From Marasmius tenuissimus (lineage: Eukaryota > Basidiomycota > Agaricomycetes > Agaricales > Marasmiaceae): 64,000 nt of DNA. Position 1 is the stretch's first letter; the number at the start of each line of letters is the position of its first letter. Location of the stretch: contig JAQOTA010000015.1 of assembly GCA_029532415.1 (NCBI GenBank), positions 1,116,001-1,180,000 of the forward strand. The letters are read 5' to 3'. The notes beneath the pieces were generated by a model. It was not told where the DNA came from, did not search any database, and worked only from the letters and a program-made list of their open reading frames with translations. Shown here in pieces: positions 1-10,574 of the stretch. The position numbers and the translations under genes were made by a program.

Positions 1-347
1 CGCGATACATACACAGTACATACATTAGTATACCCACTGCCATTTTTCTACTCTATGCATTCACTACTATGTATTGCGCCACGGATCTCTTTTTTTCACT
101 AGACTGGTATACCCTCATCTCTTTCTCTCATTTTGACATAGACTGGGCACGAGACAATTGTTTATAGAGCATCGCATTCACATCTGTAATAGTAGAGTCA
201 CAATCGAGAACTTTTCACCTATGTATTCGAAAATTCTTGTTCGACTGATTTCGCTGAGCGGTTGTGGGAGGTTGTATCCCTGGGAGATCTGAGTCCGAAG
301 CGCGCGGTCCGGGTCGTGTCTGTTGCGCGTCACTAAGCACCACCATC

Positions 348-1543
348 ATGTCTTTCCGTTCTCCAATTCCTTTTTGCAAAGGCATACGGATATTTGCAAC
401 CAGAACAGCACACACTAATCAAAAGAAACCTGAACATCCTTCTGGAGGAGAACGTCCGAATCTGCCCACCCGAAAACAGGCTGAAAGTCGTCTTCGTGTC
501 TCGAAAACAATGTCCTGGCTTCTGAGGCACGCTGCAGAACGAGAAGGACTTCCTGTACGCTCCGATGGTTATGTGAGAGTGAGAGATTTGGTGGGTCTTC
601 GTCAGTTCTTTCACTCGCATGCGACAATGAACTGACTGCTCGAACCACGGTAGCTCCGAGCGACGGAACTGAACGGCCTAGACTTCCTGGGACTTGAGAA
701 AATTGTTCAAATGGACAGGAAGCAGCGGTTTACGCTTTCGTTCGAGCCACATGGAAGTGCAGCAGGGCCCTCATCTCAACCACACATGGACAGTTGGTGG
801 ATAAGGGCGAACCAAGGGCATTCGATGATTGTGAGTACGCGTATGTATCGTTTTAAGCAACTCAATGTTGACAACACGTGTCCAACCGAAGGCGGTCAGC
901 AATCTGGAACTGAGAAGAATCACGTCTTCGGATGAAATTCCAATGGCAGTTCATGGGACATCAACAGAGGCTTGGAAGACGATATGTAAGGACGAAGCAC
1001 TAAGTTGACTCTCTCCGTCTCTGATGGGGCTACCTCCAGCTACACAGGGCCTCTCGCGGAAGGCTCGCAATCACATACACCTTGCTCAAGGAGTTGCAAC
1101 TGATGGAGTCATCAGTGGTACGTTGATCACTCAAATGTCTTTACGGGGCCCGCGAGACCTGAACGTGTTGCTTAGGGATGCGAAAAGGCTCTCGAATACT
1201 GATATACATCGACCTCGAGAAAGCCATAGCCGATGGGATTAAATTCTACGTCTCTACTAACGGGGTTGTCTTGACGGAAGGCGAGCACGGAATTTTGCAC
1301 CCGAAATATTTTCAGAGAGTGGAGATCTTGAAGAAAATCTACCGACCAATTCCTGGATGGGAAGGAATGACGACAGCTGGAGAGGAGGTCAAGAAGTTTG
1401 TGAAGGATACGCAGGAAGACGCTATGCGTGATGCGACTCACCCCATAGAGGCTCTGGAACCTCCGCCGTTTGACCCTGTAGAACCACGGCCACAAGGCGA
1501 TCGTTCTGTACCGAAAGTTCAGGACGAAGTCACACTGCTGTGA
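348..1543 (+). CDS. TPT1: tRNA 2'-phosphotransferase (Tpt1/KptA family)
   Basis: Five exons (348-590, 654-830, 892-985, 1040-1117, 1176-1543) join in phase to 319 residues. The enzyme removes the 2'-phosphate left at tRNA splice junctions, passing it to NAD+. Family blocks appear in order: SKTMSWLLRHAA near the N-terminus, then DGYVRVRDL, WWIRANQGHS, VHGTSTEAW and GLSRKARNHIHLAQG, and finally DGVISG-MRKG, which is joined across the last intron. These carry the Arg/His/Arg residues that bind NAD and RNA phosphate. The ATG at 348 is the first in frame and lies about 150 residues' worth of exon upstream of the first motif region end, leaving a basic N-terminal extension. The length is typical for fungi. 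The exon ends follow from motif continuity, so I am confident of the gene and fairly confident of every junction. Confidence 0.93.
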
Positions 1544-2216
1544 ACAGAGTAGCTTCGATATCACTACGCGCATGGGTCGACCTAGGTGGAGGATTGAATT
1601 GTTGGTGGGGAGCGGCTATACTATTCTGTTCGCGAAAAAACTCGCACAGACTTCCGTTAGGACGCTGCAAGGCCGTGCAGGTATCTCCACGCAAGCCTCA
1701 TTTCCGCAGACTGCAGACCATGTTCAATTTGGCTTATGGGACCAATGGGATGTCTGGTCGTCACATCGAGTTCTGACAGCACAGTGACTCACCCGAAATC
1801 ATACAGGGGCTACTCTGCTACTGTTGTAGTTTACAGTTTCGTCGACAATTTTTCATAATTAAAGTCAAGGCTAGTACCCGGTGTCCACAACTTTCTACCG
1901 ACTTACTCTCGAGTGAACACGCGTTGTCTGCCTCGTCTGCCTCTCACTCGCATGCGACCAGGAGGCAAGCGTAGAGCGACGAGAATGAGTGTGGTCGATA
2001 ATCGAAATCACGGCTACTGCCCGATTCGGCAGTATCTTTCACCCACAACCCTCCACAACCTCAGGATACTCCACGATCACGGAATGCTCACTAATGTTCA
2101 CGAAATTTCCAAAAACAATGCCGGATGACGAACTCGCTTTATTCCGAGCCCGGGTACATGAAAAGGTCTCAAAACCTCGTCGATATCTACTTGTCCCCCA
2201 ATTCATCAGCAACTCT
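1544..2216. other. intergenic, no gene seen
   Basis: This stretch lies between the TPT1 stop and the first OYE start codon. The open frames here are short, have no family motif and do not join across plausible introns. It should hold the TPT1 3' end and the OYE-1 promoter. Confidence 0.6.
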
Positions 2217-3546
2217 ATGACATCCTCGAACTCTCAACTTTTCCAGCCCATCAAGGTCGGGGACATCAAACTGAACCACAGAGTGGTCTTGGCACCTCTT
2301 ACTCGATTTAGGGCAAGCGCGGACCATGTACCTCTTCCCCTGGTGAAGGAGTATTACTCTCAACGTGCAAGCGAACCAGGAACTCTTCTCATCACAGAGG
2401 GAACGGCTATTCACCCTCGAGCTGGTGGATACACTCATATTCCTGGAATATGGTCAGATGCGCAGGTCGTAGCTTGGAAAGAGGTATTTACTCAGCTCGT
2501 TCCTGTAATTGGCGTTCAAATTGATTGACCTACCTTTTGCGGTTTTGCTGCCTTCGTAGATTGTCGACGCGATCCACGCAAAAGGGTCGTATGTGTACCT
2601 CCAGCTATGGGCTCTCGGTCGTGCAGCAGAACCCGCTCAATTCCACGCTGAAGACTCTTCTTACCCCTACGTCTCAGCTTCCGATCTTCCCATGTCGGAC
2701 CGCCCGATGGCCCCTCGTCCTTTGACGATTGGAGAAATCAAGGACTATGTCCAATACTATGCTGACGCCGCCAAAAACGCTGTTCACAAAGCCGGCTTTG
2801 ATGGCGTGGAGGTCCATGGAGCGAATGGGTACCTTATTGAGCAGTTCTTGAAGGAGTCAAGTAATAGGCGTACCGATCAATATGGCGGGAGCCCCGAGAA
2901 CCAAGCGAGGTTCGCGCTGGAGGTGGTTGACGCTGTTGTGAAAGCCGTTGGCCCGAGGAAGACGGGGTTGAGGTTGAGTCCTTGGAATACGTGGCAAGGT
3001 AGGAGCGTCGCATCTGTGTTCGTGAATGCGCTGACGTTTGTACAGAGACTGGCGTCAAGGACCCCATTCCGACGTATACGTACCTCGTTAGCGAGCTCAA
3101 GAAGGCTCATCCAGCCCTCGCTTATATCCATGTCATCGATCCTCGAATTGATAACGCTGTCGAGATAGAAGACGTCGGAGACCGTAGCAACGAGTTCATC
3201 AGGGAGATTTGGACGAAGGGCCCTGGAGGAAATGACACTGAGGACGGTCGCCGGCTGATCTCTGCGGGCAACTTTGACTTGGCGAGCGGGACACAGCTTG
3301 CCGATACCACAGGAGACCTCATTGCGTATGGAAGACGATTCATTGCGAATGTGCGTCGTTATACCCTCTTTCGACCTCAACGTTGACGGAGAGATCTACA
3401 TACTGACCTATTCCCATTAGCCCGACCTGCCGTACCGACTCAAACACAACATTCCTCTAACGCCTTATGATCGGTCCACCTTCTACATTCCGGGAAGCCT
3501 AGACTCTAAGGGATACACAGACTACCCGTTCGCTCTAAGAAACTGA
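2217..3546 (+). CDS. Old Yellow Enzyme family NADH:flavin oxidoreductase (OYE-1)
   Basis: Four exons (2217-2483, 2560-2998, 3046-3350, 3421-3546) give 378 residues, the usual OYE length. These FMN enzymes reduce activated C=C bonds with NAD(P)H. Visible blocks are [53 protein letters not shown] (the substrate-binding His and Asn of HGAN, and the following Tyr), [36 protein letters not shown] and the C-terminal PDLPYRL...GYTDYPF. The ATG at 2217 begins [12 protein letters not shown], matching the start of the second copy (6267-7569, minus strand). Exon 2 is 439 nt in both copies and all introns match in position. No signal peptide is seen, so the protein is probably cytosolic. The natural substrate cannot be read from the sequence. 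Confidence 0.93.
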
Positions 3547-3880
3547 GCTCGAACCGCCAGACATTTCATGAGGACTTGGAGGAACGTGTTGCAAAGCTCG
3601 ACACTTAGATTCGGCTTGGACCTCTTACTGTACCTAGATGAAATCAGACAGGTAAACAAATCTAATATTGAGAAATGAATGTAGAACGCCAGGCGCTGCC
3701 TTGCAGAAAAGTAGATGGTACCATACGAATTCAAGCCGCTAAAACATGGTATAGAACCGTGCTCCGGAGCACACGGAGGCTAACGGATAGCGGACTCCGA
3801 TACCCATCACCCGTCATCGTCGTCATCTCCATCTTGTAGGACCATCAAGTCATTGAGGCTGCAGAGGGTAGAGGCGTTAG
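3547..3880. other. convergent intergenic spacer
   Basis: This gap of 334 bp lies between the OYE-1 stop (+) and the stop of the DUF2461 gene (-). It should contain both 3' ends. No coding or repeat signal is seen. Confidence 0.55.
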
Positions 3881-5788
3881 CTAAACGCCGGGGACCCAAG
3901 GAGGAACGTCACGATACCAATGAACAAATGGCTGCAGGACCGTAGCCACCTCCGCCAGTTTCTGGTTGAAATCTGGTTCCAGAACTTCGGAGTCAAGGAA
4001 TCTGGTATCAGCAATGAGGACAAGTCAGCTACCTGCTTCTGTTGTGTCGTTCGGAAACAAACCTACTTGTGCACAACGGCAAACGAGCGACACTTCAGTA
4101 GGTCGATATCCCTGTGATAGTGTGGTTTCAGACACCGTCTACGTCCCTGAACAGGTAAGAGAACTGACTTGTGGTCCTTTTCCACGCCTTTGGGGGCAAT
4201 CTTCAACTCGTCCTCTCCTCCAAAGATATTCGATCGCTCGCCGTTGGCTTGGGGTTTGGCTTCGCCAAAATATTCAACGAAGTCGGGGGCAGAAATGATA
4301 TCCCTAAATGGCTGTGGATTGCGCATGAGATTCGCCCTGAAATGTGTCGTAGTGAGTAACGGGGCATTATTTCTTGGGTCGGGAAGACGAACCTGATGGT
4401 AGCTAACTCATTCCTTCCCGGGCACCACGAACCGCCAGCGATAACGCTTTGACCTCCTGGTCGGACTGTATGGTCTGCATTAGTTTCATATGCGTCGACA
4501 AAACTAGCAAACCAACCTGATCTAGAAATACAATGGGCTAATTCAGCGTTGCATGATTCGTGAACACCGGTTAGGCTTACATGTGATCTGAAAAGTGGGC
4601 GCGTCTTCAGTAAATATCATGATTAAGCGAGGAGCGACTCACAATGAGCGAAAATCCCTTTTCGGCCACTTCGCGAAAAGGATGCAGAAAAGGAGCGTTT
4701 ATATGGTGTCTTGTCATTGCTGAATCTGATCTGGAGATTGTTAGAGTCAGTACTGCAATTACAAGTCCATTTGTCTGAGGCAACTTTCATCTCTGTAGAT
4801 CCGATGAATAACATCACGTGGAGGAAGTGGCGGTATTTGGTCGTCCACCTCAATCAAGAGGTCAGTGAACTTCTCCACAAAGTCTTTCCACTCCTTCTCG
4901 GCAAGACGATACACGGGCTCTGAGACTTGAGGTCAATAACCAAGAGGATGAAAATATTCGCATCACAAACCGTGTAGTTTGAACCTGTCCAAATTGAATG
5001 AATAGCGGGTTGAGGAGGGACAAGACTGGCGCACCATTCGCGATCGTTACAAGCTGGATCAGCCAGCTTTGTGAGAAAGTCCATAGTATTCTTTGATATT
5101 TGACCGGCAGAAACTATGCGAGACACTTCAGCCTGTCATTGCCTGGTAAAAAAGAGTGGGAATCACCTCTGCCGGTCTTGGGCGCTTGTACGACTTGACC
5201 AACAACCTCTTGACCTTCCTTCAAATCCAAGTCCTCGTATTCATCCTCAGTCTCATCCTTCGCGACCCTTCGTCGCTTCTTTCTGGATGGAGGTTTCTTT
5301 GCAGGAGACTCGGAGGTTGAAGCGCGTTTCCTCTTGGTTGAAGTTCGTTTCTTCGTCGGTGTATCCTCATCATCGTCATCGTCCAACGCATCACTATCGT
5401 ATTCCTTCCTAGTTCGTTTGGTGCCTCCACCCCGTCCGACAACACCCAGGTCACCCTCTTCAATATCCTCATCTTCTGGTAAATCCTCCATTTCCTCATC
5501 CTCGTCCAATGATTTTGCTAGTGGTTTGGCTTTAGCCTTGCTCTTGGGTGCTTTTGCATTCCTGCCCGCCCGAGAGGCCGGTTTCCGGGGCGTACGACGT
5601 GTCTTCAAGCTCGCCAAATCTTGCTCTTCTACTTCAATCTCTTCTGTACCATCATTCTCCTTTCCTGGCTTGTCTTCCTCCTGTCGCTTCGCGCCTGCGC
5701 GAAGATTTCGTCTCGACGGCATTGGTCTAACTTTTCTGGGAGAAACTTGGACTTCCTTGGGTGCCGCAGATTTGGTTGACTTGGCCAT
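3881..5788 (-). CDS. DUF2461/TIGR02453 family protein with basic N-terminal extension
   Basis: Nine exons are inferred (5167-5788, 5035-5113, 4971-4984, 4789-4919, 4643-4730, 4393-4474, 4169-4336, 4067-4111, 3881-4001), summing to 449 residues in frame. The first 210 residues are Lys/Glu/Ser-rich and disordered-looking, as in a nuclear protein. Then comes a DUF2461 domain: FLTKLADPACNDREW, FKLHEPVYRLAEKEWKDF, RFSNDKTPYK, FSRSGRKGIFAH, RPGGQSVIAGGSWCPG, SNIFGGEDELKIAPKGV and DIDLLKCRSFAVVHKF. The biochemical function of the family is unknown. Exon 3 is only 14 nt. The junction after exon 4 has GAAAGT where GTAAGT would be expected, so that intron is either non-canonical or marks a damaged splice site. 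The start MAKSTKS is the first ATG of the open frame. Confidence 0.82.
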
Positions 5789-6266
5789 GATGGTCAAGAG
5801 AATGAAGGGTTCTAGTTGTGTGGCAATTGAGAGCGTAGGTGGTCAAGTGTAATGTATTGTAATTTGTTTCAGTTTCGGTCCAAGCAGTTGTTATGGTTGG
5901 AGTTCTTACGCGATAGGCCACGCGAGCAGCCGGCCCGGCAGAGAGTATCCGGTCCCGGATCTTGATGTCACCCACTGACACCCACTACGTATTGCTCGAC
6001 GCTTTTCTACGCTGGTTATTGTGGGTTCGAATCGATCTTCATTCAGTCTGAAAAGGCTCGAATACATCCTTCAGAGTCTTTCCGGCTTTCAATTGACTCT
6101 TTTGTCTGCATTCTCTAATGACACTGCCCTCCTTTACTCGACGTTTCCCATCCAACTCGGCAAGTTCAGTAAAACGCGTCCTTAACACTAACATGCCTGA
6201 GCATGCTCTCGAGGACCGCTCCTTTATGCATAGAACCCTTCAAAGCAAATATACAGCTACAGATAA
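5789..6266. other. intergenic spacer
   Basis: This spacer holds the promoter of the minus-strand DUF2461 gene and the 3' end of minus-strand OYE-2. A GGTTCGAATC motif near 6011 resembles a tRNA B box, but no cloverleaf can be folded around it. No gene is seen. Confidence 0.5.
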
Positions 6267-7569
6267 CTACAGGTGAGTTGTAAAATTGACCGAACGCCTC
6301 GAAGCAAAGGGATAATCTGTGTATCCTTTAGGATCAAGACTTCCTGCAACATAGAAAGTAGGTGCGTCGTGTGGGTTCAAGGAGATATTTTGTCTTAGCC
6401 GGTATGGTAAGTCGGGCTATCGCAACGATTAAGGGCTTTTAACTCAACGCTCTCCCTACGGAAATAGGATTCACGTACATTGGCGAGGAATCGTCTTCCA
6501 TATGCCACAAGGTCCCCTTTTGTGTCCGCAATCTCTGCACCAGTATCAAGGTTGAAATTACCTGCAGAGATCAGCCTGCGTCCGTTCTCCGCTTCGTTCC
6601 CTCCTGGACCTTTTGTCCAGATCTCTCGGATGAACTCATGACTGTGGAGGCTACCGACACCGTTATCGACCGGACCATCAGCAACATGGAGGTACGCGAG
6701 ATTTGGATGGGTCCTCTTTAGCTCTTTCACGAGGTACGAATAGGTTGGCACAGGATCTTGGTCATCAGTGTCTGCAAAGGCCGTGAGTGTTTGACCGGAA
6801 TAATATCTTCCAACTTACGAACCTTGATATGTGTTCCAAGGACTCAGTCGCAGTCCTGTCTTCCGTGGTCCCACAGCTTTCACCACGGCATCAACCACTT
6901 CTAAGGCGAACCTTGCACGGTTCTCGGCACTACCCCCGTATGAATCAGTCCGCTTATTGCTCGCCTCCTTTAAAAACTGCTCCATGAGATATCCGTTCGC
7001 CCCGTGGACCTCAACGCCATCAAATCCGGCTTTTTGGACAGCATTTACCGCCGCTTCAGCGAAGAATTGGACATATTCTTCTATTTCTTCCACGGTCAAC
7101 GGGCGAGGAGCCATCGGCCGTCCCGACATTGGTATATCGGACGCCGATACGTATGGGTACGGGGGAACCTCACCCTGAAGTCGTTCAGGATGTGCTGCAC
7201 GACCAAGAGCCCATAGCTGAAGATAGATGAATGATCCCTTGGCATGTACCGCACTAACAATCTGCAGGAGTGAGCCCAACGACCCTCGGTTCACCCAATT
7301 AGACTCACCTCTTTCCACGCTTTGGTCTGGTCATCTGACCATATCCCAGGGACGTTGCCTTGTCCACCAGCTCGAGGGTGAACGAGCGTCGCCTCTGTGA
7401 TTAGAAGAGTCCCAGGCTCGCTTGCACGCTGAGAATAGTACTCTTTCACCAAAGCAATGTGCGGTACGTGATTCGCATCCACTCGTAGCCTCGTGCACGG
7501 CGCAAGAACCACTCTGTGGCTCAACTTGATGTCTCCGATCGTTATAGGTTGGAAAAGTTTGGAGGTCAT
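6267..7569 (-). CDS. Old Yellow Enzyme family NADH:flavin oxidoreductase (OYE-2)
   Basis: Four exons (7309-7569, 6823-7261, 6479-6771, 6267-6416) give 380 residues. It is a close paralogue of the OYE at 2217-3546, in opposite orientation, with the same intron positions and an exon 2 of exactly the same length (439 nt). Motifs are [94 protein letters not shown] and GYTDYPF. The active-site Thr region differs slightly (PCTRLRV against PLTRFRA). The exon 2 donor is a weak GTTCGT. A stronger GTAAGT six bases on would run into a stop, so the weak site is preferred. The gene is divergent from P450-A, with about 600 bp between the start codons. Confidence 0.92.
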
Positions 7570-8175
7570 TACAGGGCTCGGACGTAAAGATGGTAGGCAG
7601 TTGAGAAGAATGGAACTATCGCTTCTTTGGCTTGCTGTTCGACGTTGCTGCTCTTATCAGAGACCCGTACGACGACATTCACTTCAGCTACGCAATGGGA
7701 GTGCGGGGACTCCGGCGACTCTTCGGGTTTGGTTTTGGAGGGAGGGTTAATCGTTCTCACGCTCGCGGCTCATTCGATAACCTCCGAGCACATCATCACC
7801 GAAATGGGAGTTTTTCTAGCGGTCCCGGAGCTCCTCCAATCCGGCTCGTTCATCGCTGAGACAAAGAGCTTACCATCAGTCCTTTTGCGTCGTGTCATTA
7901 GACCTATCCGCATGGTCGTTTACTCCAACATGCTCTCAGAGCGCCATTGTTATGATATTATCTGCGCGGAAGGAATTACCGGTATGTCCTGCAAAATATC
8001 GACGAGGCTAGTCCCTGAGAAGATTCTCAGCCCAATCGAGTCTGGCTCGCGAAAGCGAACGGCATCTGACCCTCAGAAGCAGGTTACCGTAATGTTTTTG
8101 TCCCAGTGAAATTCGTTCATCGCTCGGAAACTATTCCTGATATCTGGTATAAACGAGGGTTCTGTGTGTCTCCTG
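7570..8175. promoter_or_regulatory. divergent promoter region between OYE-2 and P450-A
   Basis: The region is bounded by the ATG of OYE-2 (-) and the ATG of P450-A (+). It contains a TATAAA at 8148-8153, about 25-35 bp before the P450 start. A block near 8033-8062 reads roughly AATCGAGT then GCGAAAGCGAACGG and recurs before P450-B and P450-C. The OYE-proximal part (about 7570-7720) is recognisably duplicated at about 12240-12400. A 63-codon open frame on the minus strand (7569-7760) lies in the duplicated part, but I could not attach it to any gene. Confidence 0.55.
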
Positions 8176-10574
8176 ATGCACCCCATGGCAACATTAATCT
8201 CTTTCCAAGTGTTCGCGGGCCTCTGCGCCTTCTTTGCCCTGCGCCTACTCCTGCTTCGGCGTCGTCACAAACTACCACTACCTCCAGGACCAAGGGGTCT
8301 ACCTTTGATCGGCAACATGTGGGACATCGCCAAAAGCCAGGATCTTTCGTGGATAAGGTATTGGAAATGGGGTCAAGTCTACGGGGACATCTTTCATTTG
8401 CAGGTTTTGGGACACCATATCGTCGTTCTCAACTCGCGGGAGGCAATAACTACGCTTCTGGACAAACGGTCGTATAATTATTCGGATCGGCCAGGTGAGT
8501 GAGACTCCTTGACTGGTGGCATATTGAGCTCAAGTGCTGACCACTCAGACATGCATATGTTCTTGGACAAGGAGCTTGTAAGGTTCGTCTCATCTGTCGT
8601 GGATCTCTGAATGAGGTATTGAATCTTTACTTGCGACCCTACCAGTGCGGAGTGGGGTTTTGTCGGTACGTCTCAGTCTCCCAACGCGATGCAACCACTG
8701 AAGTGCTGGCCCCACGTATCCTGTTTCGAAGGATTCCGACACACAGACTGGTGGCGGTTGGTCCTGGAGCGTTCACACTTCATACATCCTTTGTGCTAAT
8801 AGTGTTGAGTCATCCAGGTTGCATCGAAGAACTTTCCACCAACGCTTCCAGCCACGCGTCATGCCGGAATACCACGATATCCAAAGAATAGCGACAGGAT
8901 CTTTGATAGAGAAACTGGCAACTTCTCCCAGTGATTTCATTGGCCATATCAACAAGTGAGTGGGCAAGTTTGACGACGAGACCTCTGAGTTTACACAGAT
9001 GCCACAGCTTCTCGGGTTCCATCATCCTCAAAATTGCCTATGGCTATACAATGCAAGCAAAAGACGACCCATACATGAGCTTGGTTCTTGACGCTGCAGA
9101 GGGGATTGTAGAATCATCCAGCCACGGGTTCTTTTGGGTTGACTACTTTCCTGTTCTGAAACACGTGCCCGGTATGTGGACGAGCCACCTTCTATGCAAA
9201 TACTCACTCTGAGTCTATGGTCTCGTGTGAAGCATGGTTTCCGGGGGCAAAATTCAAAAGCAAGGCCAAGGAATGGAAACGGTCCAACCAGAAGCTGAGG
9301 GATGAACCTTATAGCTGGGTTCAACGAACTATGGTCAGACATTTCCCCCTTCGAACTATTTGAATTCCAGTATTCATTTGACCTCGCTTTTATAGGAAGA
9401 GGGAGCGGCTCATCCCTCGTTTTGCACCCGCCTGATGGACAGATTTTCGGTCATACCGGGCGACAACTCGGCGATGGAAAATGTGATCAAGAACTGCGCC
9501 GCTAGTGCTTTCATCGGTGCGTGAATCGCTCAATGTCCTGTCCTCACCGATTATGACTTCGATGCTACACTCTTAGCTGGGTCAGAGACGGTACGAGCTG
9601 AATTTGGGGATTGAACACTGACGGTTCTGTACTGACGCTCGGTCTATCTAGACCGCAACAGCACTCATTTCTTTCATTCTCGTCATGGCGCTTCATCCTG
9701 AATTTCAAATCCAAGCTCAGAAGGAAATCGACACCGTCGTCGGCTCGGGTAGTCTTCCCGACTTCGATGATCGTGATAAGTTACCGTTTGTCAATGCACT
9801 GATTGCAGAGACCCTGAGGTGGAATCCCGTTGTACCACTCGGTGAATAATCTGACTCTCTTTCCATTGCCATCTTAACCGCGGGTCTTCTAGGCGTGGCT
9901 CATCGAGCTTCAGATGACGACGAATACGAAGGCTATCTCATTCCAGCAGGTTAGCACACTTGTCAATCGTTACATCTCCGGACTGTGCTCATCATATACT
10001 ACTACTCAGGAACCACGATCATTGCCAATGCCTGGTAGCTACCAATCGCTTTGAGTGTATCACTGGTTGAGAAGCTGAACTGAATGGTAGGGCAGTATTG
10101 CACGACGAGAATCTTTACGGGCCCAACCCAACGGAATTCAATCCAGATAGATTTATTAAAATCGACGGAGAGCTTCCCCCCAATCCGGCGCTCTTTGTCT
10201 TTGGTTCTGGACGAAGGTGCGCAATCGTTGACCCACTTGAATTCGGTTACTCCAACGATTACCTGCGTCTCGTTGTCCAATGTTGACCTTTTGAGACAGA
10301 GTTTGCCCGGGGAGATATGTAGCGATAAACTCGATCTATCTGGCCATTTCGCACCTTCTTGCCACCTTTACCATCGCACGCCCGCTCGACGACGCGGGAA
10401 ACGAAGTCATTCCCGAGGTTGTTTTTTCAGACGGGGTCGTGAGGTACGTAAAGTCTCTTCCACTCGGCACATCATATTCTCGGGAAATGCTGAGCAGAAT
10501 TGGTGTGCATTTCCAGTCATCCGCTACCGTTCAAATGCCGTTTCATCCCCAGAAATCCTTGCATGACGTCATAA
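8176..10574 (+). CDS. cytochrome P450 monooxygenase (P450-A)
   Basis: Fifteen exons join in phase to 514 residues: 8176-8494, 8549-8582, 8646-8665, 8732-8756, 8818-8955, 8999-9171, 9233-9333, 9396-9516, 9577-9590, 9652-9841, 9893-9949, 10010-10034, 10091-10216, 10300-10443, 10517-10574. The N-terminal membrane anchor is followed by LPLPPGPRGLPLIGN. The I-helix AGSETT is split by the 14-nt exon 9. The K-helix ExxR is ETLRW, the PERF-type motif is FNPDRF and the heme loop is FGSGRRVCPGR with its cysteine. These are microsomal heme oxygenases fed by a P450 reductase. The type is the large basidiomycete group often labelled O-methylsterigmatocystin oxidoreductase-like. The substrate is unknown. 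Translation could start at 8176 or at 8185, where MATL matches the start of P450-C. Confidence 0.92.

Noticed and set aside
6000..6030. A GGTTCGAATC B-box-like motif suggesting a tRNA
   Set aside because: No acceptor, D or anticodon stems can be paired around it.
7569..7760. A 63-codon minus-strand frame just upstream of OYE-2, partly similar to a frame near 12240-12400
   Set aside because: The similarity is explained by duplication of the promoter region. No start, domain or exon join supports a protein.
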